From: Burkholderiales bacterium
GTDB lineage: Bacteria > Pseudomonadota > Gammaproteobacteria > Burkholderiales > Casimicrobiaceae
DNA length: 45,053 bases
Reading direction: 5' to 3'
NCBI GenBank assembly: GCA_025981645.1
Contig: JAICXH010000011.1
Location: 1 to 45,053 of the forward strand
Below the pieces are notes generated by a model, which was not told where the DNA came from, did no database searches, and saw only the letters and a program-made list of their open reading frames with translations. This document shows positions 1 through 8,323 of the stretch, in pieces. Every line of letters begins with the position of its first letter. Within the stretch, counting starts at the first letter, position 1. The translations under genes were made by a program, and so were the position numbers.

Positions 1-1
1 G

Positions 2-1018
2 CTCCTCGGCGACACGCTGATGCTGTCGCCGCTTCTGAAGAAGCTGCGCTCACTCCATCCCGGCGCGGAGATCGCGATGACGATGTCGCCGGCGATCGCG
101 CCGCTCTACGCGACGAAGCCGTGGGACGTGCGCGCGCTGCCGTTCGATCCCCGCGGCGACCTCGGCCCGCTATTCGCGGAAGCGCCCTTCGACGTCGCAT
201 ACGTGCCGGGCGACAATCGCTATGCGTGGCTCGCCGCGGCGATGCGCGCCCGCTGGATCATCGCGTTCGGCGGCGACCGCCCGGCCACGAAGAGCTGGCC
301 GGTCGACGTCGAGATCGAGTACCCGCAACAGCCCGCGGCGTGGGGTGACCTCGTCGCGACGCTCGCATCGGGGCCGGAACCCGTGCCGTTTCGCGCCGGC
401 GAATGGCGGGCGCCGCCGTCGGAGGCCTTCGATGCCCCGCGCACGCCTTATGCGGTGCTGCATGTCGGCGCGAGCTCGCCGCTGAAGCGCTGGGGAGCCG
501 AACGCTGGGCGGCGGTCGCCGCCGCACTCGCCGCCCGCGGAGTGACCCCGGTATGGTCCGCCGGCCGCGGCGAGGAAGGGCTGATCGCCGCGATCCACGG
601 CAGCGACCGCTTCGCGTCCTTCGCGGGTCGCCTCGACCTCGCGCAGCTCTGGCAGCTCGTCGAAGGCGCGCGGTTGCTCGTCGCGCCCGACACCGGGGTC
701 GCCCATCTCGGACGCATCGTCGGCGTTCCCACCGTCGCGCTGTTCGGTCCGGGCTCGGCGCTGCTGTGCGGCGCTGGCGCATTCTGGCGCGACGCGCCCT
801 ACCGCGCCGTCACCGTCGACCCCTTTCCGTGCCGCGACCAGCCGCTCCTGTTCAAGCGCCGGATCGCGTGGGTGCGCCGCTGCGCGCGCACGCCGGCCCA
901 GTGCCCTCGGCATCTGTGCATGCCCGCGATCGGCGTCGCCGATGTGCTGCGCGCGATCGATTCGCTGGTGTCGCTTGCCGCGGCGCCGAGTCCTGCCCCG
1001 GAGACCTGGCACCCGTGA
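2..1018 (+). CDS. Glycosyltransferase family 9 (heptosyltransferase-like), 5'-truncated
   Basis: Family GT9 enzymes transfer heptose or related sugars from a nucleotide donor onto lipid A-core oligosaccharide at the inner face of the cytoplasmic membrane. The frame is open from the first codon in the window and reads [16 protein letters not shown], which matches the usual N-terminal (I/L)GD..(M/L)..(S/T)P..(R/K).L motif, so only a handful of N-terminal residues are missing. The C-terminal half carries the donor-site signature [23 protein letters not shown]. The stop codon overlaps the GTG of the next gene by 4 nt, so it is co-transcribed with a DUF4254 protein and an O-antigen-ligase-like protein. 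The acceptor sugar cannot be told from the sequence. A full-length start lies outside the window; the internal ATG at 20 would cut into the conserved motif. Confidence 0.88.
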   Translation, partial: LLGDTLMLSPLLKKLRSLHPGAEIAMTMSPAIAPLYATKPWDVRALPFDPRGDLGPLFAEAPFDVAYVPGDNRYAWLAAAMRARWIIAFGGDRPATKSWPVDVEIEYPQQPAAWGDLVATLASGPEPVPFRAGEWRAPPSEAFDAPRTPYAVLHVGASSPLKRWGAERWAAVAAALAARGVTPVWSAGRGEEGLIAAIHGSDRFASFAGRLDLAQLWQLVEGARLLVAPDTGVAHLGRIVGVPTVALFGPGSALLCGAGAFWRDAPYRAVTVDPFPCRDQPLLFKRRIAWVRRCARTPAQCPRHLCMPAIGVADVLRAIDSLVSLAAAPSPAPETWHP

Positions 1019-1647
1019 CCGACCCGTTTGCCGATGTTCGCGCCGCATCGATCGTCGCATTCCACGTCGCGGCCATCGCCGCGGGGCCCGCCGCCGACAC
1101 ACCGCCGCACACAGGCGGCAGCGGCAAGGAGGCGCGCGACGACACGTGGCTGCACATTGCCGCGAATCATCGATGCAACCATCTGCTGTGGAACGCTGAA
1201 GACCAGGCGCGGCGCACCGACGTCCCCGACTCGGCGATCGCGGCATCGAAGCGGGCGATCGACGGCTACAACCAGCTCCGCAACGATGCGGTCGAGCGCA
1301 TCGACGAAGCACTGCTCGTGCGCATCGCCGAGGTGTCGGCGCTTCCAGGCGCGTGGCACAACTCCGAGACCGCGGGCTCGATCGTCGACCGCCTGTCGAT
1401 CCTCGCGCTCAAGGTTCACCACATGCGCATCCAGGCGCAGCGAACCGATACGACGCCCGCGCATATCGCGTCGTGCACCGGGAAACTCGCACGCCTCGAG
1501 CTGCAGCGCGACGACCTCGCACGGTGCCTCGACACGCTGCTCGCGCGCGCCGCGGCGGGTGCGGCATTCTGGCGCGTCTATCGCCAGTTCAAGATGTACA
1601 ACGATCCGGAGTTGAACCCCTGGCTCGGCCGGATGCCGCCGCGGTGA
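1015..1647 (+). CDS. DUF4254 domain protein of the LPS cluster
   Basis: A 210-residue protein with the conserved features I associate with DUF4254: an early [20 protein letters not shown] segment with an NHLLW.AED core, then NQLRNDA..RID, then [18 protein letters not shown], and the near-terminal [12 protein letters not shown]. The GTG start at 1015 overlaps the previous stop by 4 nt, and the stop overlaps the next GTG by 4 nt, so translation is probably coupled on both sides. It is predicted soluble and mostly helical with no signal peptide. The family has no established reaction that I know of; its place between a GT9 glycosyltransferase and an O-antigen ligase suggests a role in LPS or O-chain assembly, which is inference from context only. 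Confidence 0.85.
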   Translation: MTDPFADVRAASIVAFHVAAIAAGPAADTPPHTGGSGKEARDDTWLHIAANHRCNHLLWNAEDQARRTDVPDSAIAASKRAIDGYNQLRNDAVERIDEALLVRIAEVSALPGAWHNSETAGSIVDRLSILALKVHHMRIQAQRTDTTPAHIASCTGKLARLELQRDDLARCLDTLLARAAAGAAFWRVYRQFKMYNDPELNPWLGRMPPR

Positions 1648-2966
1648 CGGCCGCCGGGGCCGGCCGGATCGGCGCGTACTTCGCGCGCGCGCTGCTCGTG
1701 TTCGCGGCGGCGTACCTGTTCGTGCTGCCGACCAACGCGGCGACATTCGTGCGCTCGGTAGCATTCGCCGGAAGCGGCGTGCTGGCGCTCGCAGTGTGGC
1801 TGCGCTCGCGTCGGCCCGGCGCGACGCCGATCCCGTTCGCGGGGCCCGCGATCCTCGTTCCGCTGGCCCTCTGGGCGGTGTGGTCGTGGCTGTCGCTCGC
1901 CTGGTCGATCGATCCGCGCTATTCGCTGGATCAGCTCGAGACCGAGGTCGCCTACAGTCTCCTCGTCATGCTGATCTTCCACGTCGCTGCGCGCGATGCG
2001 GCGAGCGTGCGCGTGCTGATGGCGACCGCGCTCGCCAGCCTCGGCGTCCTCGCCGCGATCGCGATCGCGATGGAGATCGCCTGGGGAACGTGGATTCCCT
2101 ACCGATTCCATTACGGCGTCGGCGCGTGGTCGACGTGGCTCGTGCTCGCAGCGCCGCTCCTGGTCTGCGTCGTCGCGCCGCCGCCGCTTGGTTTCGGCGG
2201 CGGCAGGACGCCGCTCGCGCTCGGAGCCGTCCTCGTCGTTCTGCTTCTCGCCACCGCCCGGCTCACCGGCAACCGGATGGTGTGGATCGCGCTTGCGCTC
2301 ACCGTCGCAGTGGTGACGATCGCGGCCGGGCTCCGCTGGCACCGGCGCATGTGGCGCGGGCGGATTGTGCTGGCGGTCGCGCTGGTCGCGCTGATGGGCG
2401 CGTTCGCCGTCGGATTCGTCGACTCGGTCGTCGAGCGTGCGAACATCGCCTATCAGGGCGAAGAGAGCCCCGAGGCGACGCTCGCCAACGATCCGCGCCT
2501 GGCCCTCTGGGAGGACGTCGCGCAGCGGATCGAAGAGCGGCCGTGGACCGGTTACGGTTTCGGTCGCCGGATCCTCGCCCGCCAGCTCACGCGCGAGCTC
2601 GACAATCCGATGCTGGTCCACGCGCACAACGTGTTCGCGAGCCAGGCGCTGCAGAGCGGACTCCCCGGCCTCGCCTTCTTCGCGGCGACGCTCGCGGCAC
2701 TCGCGCTGCGCTACCTGCGCTACCTGCGCTCGCGCGACCACGCGCTGGCAGTCGCGGGGTTGATCGGGCTCGCGATCGTCGTCGGCTTCGTCGTCAAGAG
2801 CCAGACCGACGATTTCCTCTACCGCAGCAACGCCAAGGAGTTCTGGGCGCTCGCGGCGATGCTGCTCGGCTACGGCTGCCGTCGCGAACGTGACCTTAGC
2901 GCCGTCGCGGGACGCGCAACGGCACCGCCACCGTCTCCGCTTCCGAATCGATTGGAATCGGCTTGA
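1644..2966 (+). CDS. O-antigen ligase / polymerase-like membrane protein (Wzy_C)
   Basis: A 440-residue polytopic inner-membrane protein with about ten to twelve hydrophobic segments. WaaL-type ligases attach undecaprenyl-linked O-chains to lipid A-core on the periplasmic side; Wzy and ComEC-like relatives share the same fold. The diagnostic part is [10 protein letters not shown] followed by [18 protein letters not shown], the large periplasmic loop and following helix of the Wzy_C family. The GTG start at 1644 overlaps the stop of the DUF4254 gene (GTGA). The last 24 codons lie antisense to the end of the convergent dehydratase gene, and the C-terminal tail (Pro/Ala-rich) is probably dispensable. 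Whether it is a ligase or a polymerase cannot be decided from sequence; three-gene linkage with GT9 favours ligase. Confidence 0.82.
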   Translation: MTAAGAGRIGAYFARALLVFAAAYLFVLPTNAATFVRSVAFAGSGVLALAVWLRSRRPGATPIPFAGPAILVPLALWAVWSWLSLAWSIDPRYSLDQLETEVAYSLLVMLIFHVAARDAASVRVLMATALASLGVLAAIAIAMEIAWGTWIPYRFHYGVGAWSTWLVLAAPLLVCVVAPPPLGFGGGRTPLALGAVLVVLLLATARLTGNRMVWIALALTVAVVTIAAGLRWHRRMWRGRIVLAVALVALMGAFAVGFVDSVVERANIAYQGEESPEATLANDPRLALWEDVAQRIEERPWTGYGFGRRILARQLTRELDNPMLVHAHNVFASQALQSGLPGLAFFAATLAALALRYLRYLRSRDHALAVAGLIGLAIVVGFVVKSQTDDFLYRSNAKEFWALAAMLLGYGCRRERDLSAVAGRATAPPPSPLPNRLESA

Positions 2967-4800
2967 CCGACGCGCCAGCCGGCGGTGCGTATTCGGGAAT
3001 CCAGACCTGCAGGCGCGCGCGCACCTCGCCGTCGTCGGCGACGCGGTCGCGCTCGCACCACGCGACCAGCTGGCGGATTGCGTCGGGATTGGCCGGACGC
3101 GCCTGCGCGATGCGCAGCTTCGGGTGCGTCGTCGGCTTCGTCGTCTCCTCGGACGCGAGCGGCTCCTCGTAGAGCTTCTCGCCGGGGCGCAGGCCGGTGA
3201 ACACGATCGCGATGCGGTCGGGATCGGCGCCGTACAGGCGAATCATGTCGCGCGCGAGGTCGACGATGCGCACGGGATCACCCATGTCGAGTGCGAGGAT
3301 TTCGCCGCCCCTTCCCTGCAGGCCGGCCTGGAGCAGGAGCTGCGTCGCTTCGGAGAGCGACATGAAGAAGCGCGTGATGTCGGGATGGGTGACTGTCACC
3401 GGTCCCCCGCGAGAGATCTGCTCGGCGAAGCGCGGGATCACGCTGCCGGCGCTGCCGAACACGTTGCCGAAGCGCACGATCACGAACTGGGTGACGCCAC
3501 CCTGCAGCGACTGGCACACCTGCTCGGCGACGCGCTTGCTCGCGCCCATGACCGATGTCGGATTGACCGCCTTGTCGGTCGACACCAGCACGAGCTTCTC
3601 GACCTTCGCGGCCACCGCCGCGCTCGCCAGCACGAAGGTGCCGTAGGTGTTGTTCAGCACCGCCTGCCACGCGTTGGTCTCCTCCATCAGCGGCACGTGC
3701 TTGTACGCCGCGGCGTGGAAGATCGCGTCGGGTTTCTCGCGCGCGAGCGTGTCCTCGACGAGCGCTGCATGCTTGACGTCGCCGACGACGGCGGCGACGC
3801 CGAGCTGCGGAAAGCTGTCGAGGAGCTCGGTGCGAATCTCGTAGAGGGCCGCCTCGGAGATGTCGAACAGCACGAGCCGCGCAGGACGGAAGCGCGCGAT
3901 CTGCCGGCAAAGCTCGGCGCCGATCGATCCGCCGGCGCCGGTCACCATGATGACGCGGTTGCCCAGCCATTCGGCGATGCCCGCGTTGTCGAGCACGACG
4001 GGGTCGCGCCCGAGCAGGTCGTCGAGTTCGACGTTGCGCAGCATGGTGAGCGGCAGCCGGCCGGTCATGAGCTCGTCGTAGGCGGGAACCGTGAGCGCCT
4101 CGACGCCAGCGGCTGCGCACAGCTCGGCGACGCGCCGGCGCACGGCGTGGTTCGCCGAAGGAAGCGCGAGGATCACCTTGCGCACGCCGTAGCGGCGCGT
4201 CCACACCGCGAGGTCGCCGATCGGACCCAGCACCGTCGCGTGATGGAGCTGCCGGCCGTGCTTCGTGCGATCGTCGTCGAGCAGTCCGATCACCCGCCAC
4301 TGGACGCTCCGTGCGAGCGCGTGCGTCAGCCGCTCGCCCGCTTCGCCTGCCCCGACGACGAGGACCGGCTCGCCGAGCGCCACGAGCGGGCTGTAGAGCC
4401 GATGCTCCTTCCAAATGCGGTAGACGAAGCGCGATCCGGCCATCAGGAAGATCAGCGCGATCGGATAGAAGACGAGCACGCTGCGCGGCACCGCAGTCTG
4501 CAGCTTCAGCATGACGAGCACGAGCGGAATCAGGATCGCGCCGAGGCCCGCGGCGAGCATGATCCGCTGCAGGTCCGGCAGGCTCGCGAAGCGCCACAGC
4601 CCGCGATAGAGCCCGAGCGAGAGGAAAATCGTCGCCTGCAGCGGAACGATCCAGACAAGCGTCGACCACATGTCCTCGGCGAACGGCTGGCGCAGGTCGA
4701 GGTTGAAGCGCAGCCAGTAGATCGCGATCCAGGCGATCGCGGTGACGCACACGTCGTGGACGAATGCGAGCGCAAAGCGCCAGTTGAAGGAGGGGGTCAT
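2896..4800 (-). CDS. CapD/FlaA1-type nucleoside-diphosphate-sugar 4,6-dehydratase, membrane-anchored
   Basis: A 634-residue protein of the WbpM/PglF/CapD family, which converts UDP-GlcNAc to a 4-keto-6-deoxy sugar, the first step towards QuiNAc, FucNAc or bacillosamine in surface glycans. Residues 1-125 hold four hydrophobic segments; a first Rossmann-like domain begins at VLVVGAGEAGERL (about 146); the catalytic SDR domain begins at VTGAGGSIG (286-294). STDKAVNPTSVMGASKR shows the Met-for-Tyr change in the YxxxK motif that is typical of these dehydratases. The chosen ATG at 4800 shares one base with the TGA of the upstream WecA-like gene (TGATG), so translation is likely coupled. An open extension of 11 codons upstream is not conserved-looking. 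The 3' end runs 71 nt into the convergent O-antigen-ligase-like gene. Confidence 0.92.
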   Translation of the reverse strand: MTPSFNWRFALAFVHDVCVTAIAWIAIYWLRFNLDLRQPFAEDMWSTLVWIVPLQATIFLSLGLYRGLWRFASLPDLQRIMLAAGLGAILIPLVLVMLKLQTAVPRSVLVFYPIALIFLMAGSRFVYRIWKEHRLYSPLVALGEPVLVVGAGEAGERLTHALARSVQWRVIGLLDDDRTKHGRQLHHATVLGPIGDLAVWTRRYGVRKVILALPSANHAVRRRVAELCAAAGVEALTVPAYDELMTGRLPLTMLRNVELDDLLGRDPVVLDNAGIAEWLGNRVIMVTGAGGSIGAELCRQIARFRPARLVLFDISEAALYEIRTELLDSFPQLGVAAVVGDVKHAALVEDTLAREKPDAIFHAAAYKHVPLMEETNAWQAVLNNTYGTFVLASAAVAAKVEKLVLVSTDKAVNPTSVMGASKRVAEQVCQSLQGGVTQFVIVRFGNVFGSAGSVIPRFAEQISRGGPVTVTHPDITRFFMSLSEATQLLLQAGLQGRGGEILALDMGDPVRIVDLARDMIRLYGADPDRIAIVFTGLRPGEKLYEEPLASEETTKPTTHPKLRIAQARPANPDAIRQLVAWCERDRVADDGEVRARLQVWIPEYAPPAGASVKPIPIDSEAETVAVPLRVPRRR

Positions 4801-5810
4801 CACCGGGGGGCGGTCTTGTCGTTCTTGCGCCAATGATAATCAATTGCCGCGAACAACATGAGCACGACAGCCGACCAGCCGGCGAGCGCCCAGCTGCCCG
4901 CATCGGGTGCGGCGTAGAGGCAGACGAGGGCGGTAGCGGCGGTGGCGATCATCAGTGCGGCATACACGGCGAGTGTTCCCGCGTGCCCGGCGCCGAGGCG
5001 GTTCAGGCGCTGATAGCAGTGGTCACGATGCGCCTCCCACACCGGCGCACCGGCAAGCGAGCGCCGCACGAGCGTGAACGTCGCATCGGCGACGAAGGGA
5101 AGGAACACGAGCAGCGGGAACCACGCCGGCCAGCGCGACGCGACGACGCCGTCGAGAGCGAACGCGGCGGCGAGGAAACCGAGGGGCACCGCACCGGCAT
5201 CACCGAGGAACATCGACGCGGGCGGCCGGTTGACGGCGAGGAACGGCACGATCGCCGCGGCGAGCGCGAAGAGCGCCGGCGCCGCAGGCGCGTGGCGGGC
5301 AGCGACGCCCATCGATGCGAATCCGATCACTCCCATCGTCGCAGCCAGTCCGTCGCTGCCGTCCATGAAGTTGAACAGGTTCGATGCCCACACCACGATC
5401 ACGACGATGCCGGCGACGGCGACCCACACCGGCACGTGCACGGACGTCGCGGCGGCGTTTCCGGCGAGCATCCAGCCGAGCCACAGCGCCGCTGCGGCGT
5501 GCGCGACGAGCCTGGGCACGACGGGTACTGCGCGCCAGTCGTCCCATGCCGAAACGACGACGAGCAGTGCCCACGGGACGAGCCACGCCACAACGCCGCC
5601 GGGGAACGACGGTGGAAACAGCAGCGCCGCCGGAATGAATCCGCTCCAGATCGCGAATCCGCCCGCGCGCGGAATCGGCCGCCCGTGGAGCGAGCGGGCA
5701 TTCGGAATGTCCTGGGGCAGCGCGCCGCCGACGCGCACGAGTACGGCCAGCGCGGCCGCCGAGAGCAGCGCCGCCAGCGCGCCCGCTTCCCATACGGCGC
5801 TTGCCGTCAA
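4800..5810 (-). CDS. WecA/MraY-family undecaprenyl-phosphate sugar-1-phosphate transferase
   Basis: A 336-residue integral membrane enzyme (about ten segments) of the glycosyltransferase-4 family. It moves a HexNAc-1-phosphate from UDP-sugar to undecaprenyl phosphate, starting O-antigen or capsule repeat units on the cytosolic face. Seen motifs are DIPNARSLHGRPIPRAGG near the N terminus, NLFNFMDGSDGLAA (metal/catalytic Asp), FLGDAGAVPLGF and the late HRDHCYQRLNRLG His-rich loop. The start is a TTG at 5810: an in-frame TGA lies directly upstream, no ATG or GTG precedes the first membrane helix, and a GGGGTGG stretch sits just upstream as a possible Shine-Dalgarno. Its partner downstream is the CapD-like dehydratase that would supply or use the same 6-deoxy-HexNAc. 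Confidence 0.9.
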   Translation of the reverse strand: MTASAVWEAGALAALLSAAALAVLVRVGGALPQDIPNARSLHGRPIPRAGGFAIWSGFIPAALLFPPSFPGGVVAWLVPWALLVVVSAWDDWRAVPVVPRLVAHAAAALWLGWMLAGNAAATSVHVPVWVAVAGIVVIVVWASNLFNFMDGSDGLAATMGVIGFASMGVAARHAPAAPALFALAAAIVPFLAVNRPPASMFLGDAGAVPLGFLAAAFALDGVVASRWPAWFPLLVFLPFVADATFTLVRRSLAGAPVWEAHRDHCYQRLNRLGAGHAGTLAVYAALMIATAATALVCLYAAPDAGSWALAGWSAVVLMLFAAIDYHWRKNDKTAPR

Positions 5811-6093
5811 TCACCACCCCGGAGTCGGCCCTGGAGGCGCGGATTTTCGCTCAATCGGGGGAAATACCCGCAGGAAAGTGGCAGCGCGGGGCCGGTGCGG
5901 CGGGACTTTTCTGGGGAAAATGTCCGAATTCGTCTCGATCGGCCGGGTCAGATGCGGTGGCGGCTACACTTCCCGATGCTAATCAACCAGTTAAGCGACG
6001 AAGCTCCGACAGGCTGCGATGCCGGCCCGGCCGGGTCCGTGTTGCTTCGGCACAACAGCGCGCAAGAGGGGCCGAGCGCGCCGGCGAGTTGCC

Positions 6094-6123
6094 TTGCCAA
6101 TGCTTTCGGCCGTTTGGCACAAT
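6094..6123 (+). promoter_or_regulatory. Candidate porin promoter
   Basis: TTGCCA (6094-6099) and CACAAT (6118-6123) are separated by 18 bp. The match to a sigma-70 promoter is only moderate. TGCCAA at 6095-6100 and TTGGCA at 6114-6119 also form an inverted repeat inside the spacer, which could be an operator. It would give a leader of roughly 85 nt before the porin ATG. Confidence 0.3.
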
Positions 6124-6126
6124 GGC

Positions 6127-6152
6127 CTCAACTTCTCGCCAGAGTTGAGAAG
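6127..6152 (+). promoter_or_regulatory. Two mutually exclusive hairpins in the porin leader
   Basis: CTCAACT (6127-6133) pairs with AGTTGAG (6143-6149), and CTTCTC (6132-6137) pairs with GAGAAG (6147-6152). The two stems share bases and cannot form together. If transcription starts near 6130 they would sit at the 5' end of the porin mRNA. A regulatory or mRNA-stability role is an inference. Confidence 0.35.
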
Positions 6153-6215
6153 GTTTCGATGGCAGGCGCAGTCGGCTGTTTCCTTGCCAAATTTTTCCGA
6201 TATAGGAGAGTCTCA

Positions 6216-7340
6216 ATGAAGAAGAAGCTCGTCGCTGTCGCAGTCGCGGGCATTCTCGGGATGCCGCTGGCTGCGCAGGCGCAGACCGCAAACGTCGTGC
6301 TTTATGGCCGGCTGAACCTGACCACTGAATTTATGAGAGGCCAGCAGGCCGACGGTTCCAACCCGACGGCGGTGCGCCTGTCGAGCAACTCGTCGCGCTT
6401 CGGTGTTCGCGGCGTCGAATCGCTCGGTGGCGGACTGAACGCCATCTTCCAGATCGAGTCGTCGATCAACGGCGACTCGAACGGCGGCAACCTCGGTGGT
6501 CGCGAGACCTTCGTCGGCCTGCAGGGCGACTGGGGCACGTTCAAGGCGGGGAACTTCCTGAACATCACCGACGACATGCACGGGATCTTCGGGAACGTGC
6601 CGACCTACCTCACGTCGGTCCTGTCGACGGCGGCACTGTGGGGGATGGACCAGTATTCGCGTGCGGCAGGCGGCTTCGACACGCGCAACCAGAACAACCT
6701 GCGTTACGACTCACCGTCGTTCAACGGCCTGACGTTCAGCGGCATGGTGTCGCTGTGCGATTCGTCGGGCACGTCCTCGTGCAACCCGAACGGTCACGAT
6801 GGCGAGCTGCGTCACGGCTACGCGGTCAACGTCGGCTCGATCTACAACAATGGCCCGATCCAGGTCGGCGCGAACTGGGACCACAACCAGCAGTACCGTG
6901 GGGACGGCCTCGACGACAACGAGTTCACGCTTACCGGCGGTTACGACTTCGGTCCGGTGCGCCTCGCAGCCGTCTACGAGTACATGAAGTTCGACACGCC
7001 GACCGGCGACCTGAAGCGCAACTTCTGGGGCGTCAGCGGCACGATCCCCGCAGGCCCGGGCAAGATCTACGCGTTCTGGGGTCACGCCGGCAACGGCTCG
7101 GGCAGTGCGGCAGATGGCACGCAGGTCGGTGGTCTCGTGAAGGGTTCGGATACTGGCGCCGACCAGTGGGAGGTCTCCTACACGTATCCGCTTTCGAAGC
7201 GCACGCAGGTGTACGCGGGCTACGTGAAGATCAACAACAAGAGCAACGGCGGCTACATCCTGAACATCAACCCGTACCCGACCGCGGCGCGTGGCGCCGA
7301 TCCGGGTGGGCTGGTGCTGGGCATGATCCACTTCTTCTGA
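6216..7340 (+). CDS. Gram-negative outer-membrane porin (Burkholderia type)
   Basis: A 374-residue precursor of a 16-stranded trimeric general porin that lets small hydrophilic solutes cross the outer membrane. It has a classic signal peptide [23 protein letters not shown], cleaved after AQA; the mature part begins with the family's typical [13 protein letters not shown] strand and [23 protein letters not shown], and contains [20 protein letters not shown], the region before the constriction loop. It ends in Phe (MIHFF), the outer-membrane assembly signal read by BamA. The ATG at 6216 follows AGGAG by 7 nt. It appears monocistronic: a separate leader upstream and a strong terminator at 7380-7412. 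Codon use is markedly more biased to abundant codons than in the neighbours, as expected for a highly expressed protein. Confidence 0.96.
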   Translation: MKKKLVAVAVAGILGMPLAAQAQTANVVLYGRLNLTTEFMRGQQADGSNPTAVRLSSNSSRFGVRGVESLGGGLNAIFQIESSINGDSNGGNLGGRETFVGLQGDWGTFKAGNFLNITDDMHGIFGNVPTYLTSVLSTAALWGMDQYSRAAGGFDTRNQNNLRYDSPSFNGLTFSGMVSLCDSSGTSSCNPNGHDGELRHGYAVNVGSIYNNGPIQVGANWDHNQQYRGDGLDDNEFTLTGGYDFGPVRLAAVYEYMKFDTPTGDLKRNFWGVSGTIPAGPGKIYAFWGHAGNGSGSAADGTQVGGLVKGSDTGADQWEVSYTYPLSKRTQVYAGYVKINNKSNGGYILNINPYPTAARGADPGGLVLGMIHFF

Positions 7341-7379
7341 TCCAACGCCGTCGATCCCGGCTCGCCGGGAGTCCTGACG

Positions 7380-7412
7380 CAGCGGGCGCCTTCGGGCGCC
7401 CGTTGTGTTTTG
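7380..7412 (+). terminator. Rho-independent terminator of the porin gene
   Basis: An 11-bp stem whose core CGGGCGCC (7383-7390) and GGCGCCCG (7395-7402) is closed by a stable TTCG loop, extended by G-T, A-T and C-G pairs, and followed by TTGTGTTTT. It lies about 40 nt after the porin stop. A second short inverted repeat, TCCCGG/CCGGGA (7355-7370), lies between the stop and the terminator. Confidence 0.88.
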
Positions 7413-7702
7413 CGCATCGCTGTTGCGCTCGCGAAACGTCAGCGCGGGTGCGAAGCGGCACCACCATTCGAGTCGGCCGAGATCAATGGGTCGCGATCGT
7501 CGGCATCGGATTGCTCGCAGTCGCTCGTTGTGCCACCAGGCGACGGGCGTACGTCGTCGCCGACGGCGATGGCCCGAATGCCGGGGCCAAGCCCGGCATT
7601 CAAGGGACCTTCGCCCGTTCGATGCCACGCCGTGAACGCGAGCAGCGACACGCGAGCACCGACACAGTGGCGCGATGGCGCGCAGGCGTTTACGATGCAC
7701 CG
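7413..7702. other. Intergenic region before coq7
   Basis: 290 bp after the porin terminator and before coq7. Several short open frames cross it but none has a ribosome-binding site or recognisable protein. It contains the perfect inverted repeat described separately (7576-7601) and a TACGAT hexamer (7691-7696) 6 nt before the coq7 ATG that could be a -10 element. Confidence 0.6.
7576..7601. repeat. Perfect 10-bp inverted repeat (hairpin)
   Basis: GAATGCCGGG (7576-7585) and CCCGGCATTC (7592-7601) are exact inverted copies around a 6-nt loop, in non-coding sequence. There is no T-tract on either strand, so it is not an ordinary terminator. It could be a REP-like element, a protein-binding site or part of a small RNA. 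Confidence 0.7.
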
Positions 7703-8323
7703 ATGATCGAGTCGCTGATCGTCGCCTTCGACCGCGCGCTCCATACGCTCACCAACGCGGTGACCGCCGCGCGTCCTACGCCGGCCTCCGGCGTTCCCGA
7801 CGCCGAACTGGCTGTCGAGGACAGGCGTCGCGCCGCGGGGCTGATGCGGGTCAACCACACCGGCGAGGTCTGCGCGCAGGCGCTCTACTCGGCGCAGGCG
7901 TTCACGGCCCGCGATCGCTCGATCCGCGCGCGCTTCGCCGAGGCGGCGCGCGAGGAGGAGGATCACCTCGCCTGGACGCACGAGCGCCTCGACGAACTTG
8001 GCGCGCACACATCACTGTTCAATCCGCTTTGGTACGCGGGATCGTTCGCAATCGGGCTCGCCGCAGGGATCGGGGGCGATCGCTGGAATCTCGGCTTCGT
8101 CGTCGAGACGGAGCGTCAGGTCGAGGAGCACCTCACCGCGCACCTCGACCGGCTGCCGGCGAACGACGCACGCAGCCGTGCAATCGTCGAGCAGATGCGT
8201 GACGACGAGGCGCGCCACGGCGCGATGGCGTATCAGGCCGGGGGAATGCCGCTGCCGTTCCCGGTGCGCGGCGCAATGCGCGCCGCGGCCGACGTCATGC
8301 GCGCGCTCGCCTACCGCGCGTAA
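7703..8323 (+). CDS. coq7: 3-demethoxyubiquinol 3-hydroxylase (COQ7)
   Basis: A 206-residue di-iron oxygenase that adds the last ring hydroxyl in aerobic ubiquinone-8 synthesis, a peripheral inner-membrane enzyme. It shows the family's di-iron ligand motifs in order: [62 protein letters not shown] and [12 protein letters not shown]. The length fits bacterial Coq7 (about 205-215). The ATG at 7703 begins [16 protein letters not shown], the normal family start. No Shine-Dalgarno is visible; a TACGAT hexamer ends 6 nt before the ATG, so the mRNA may be leaderless. The 3' end overlaps the convergent cca gene by 29 nt. Confidence 0.96.
   Translation: MIESLIVAFDRALHTLTNAVTAARPTPASGVPDAELAVEDRRRAAGLMRVNHTGEVCAQALYSAQAFTARDRSIRARFAEAAREEEDHLAWTHERLDELGAHTSLFNPLWYAGSFAIGLAAGIGGDRWNLGFVVETERQVEEHLTAHLDRLPANDARSRAIVEQMRDDEARHGAMAYQAGGMPLPFPVRGAMRAAADVMRALAYRA

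Larger units (their letters stand above)
5811..6215. other. Intergenic region between polysaccharide operon and porin
   Basis: 405 bp separating two divergent units. No convincing gene was found on either strand. The half nearest the porin carries a possible promoter at 6094-6123, a pair of overlapping hairpin-forming repeats at 6127-6152 and an AGGAG ribosome-binding site at 6204-6208. It is noticeably less GC-rich than its surroundings after about 6085. The promoter for the minus-strand polysaccharide genes must also be here, but I see no clear -35/-10 pair for it. Confidence 0.7.

Noticed and set aside
2890-4836. A 648-codon open frame on the plus strand opposite the dehydratase gene
   Set aside because: It is the antisense shadow of a clearly conserved protein in GC-rich DNA and has no recognisable domain. 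The same applies to long antisense frames at 15784-17814, 29588-31828 and 36315-37673.
6116-6131. Sigma-54 promoter (TGGCAC) upstream of the porin
   Set aside because: TGGCAC is present but the -12 GC is not at the required distance.
7410-7706. A 98-codon frame between the porin and coq7
   Set aside because: No ribosome-binding site, no family resemblance, composition like intergenic DNA, and it crosses a perfect hairpin.
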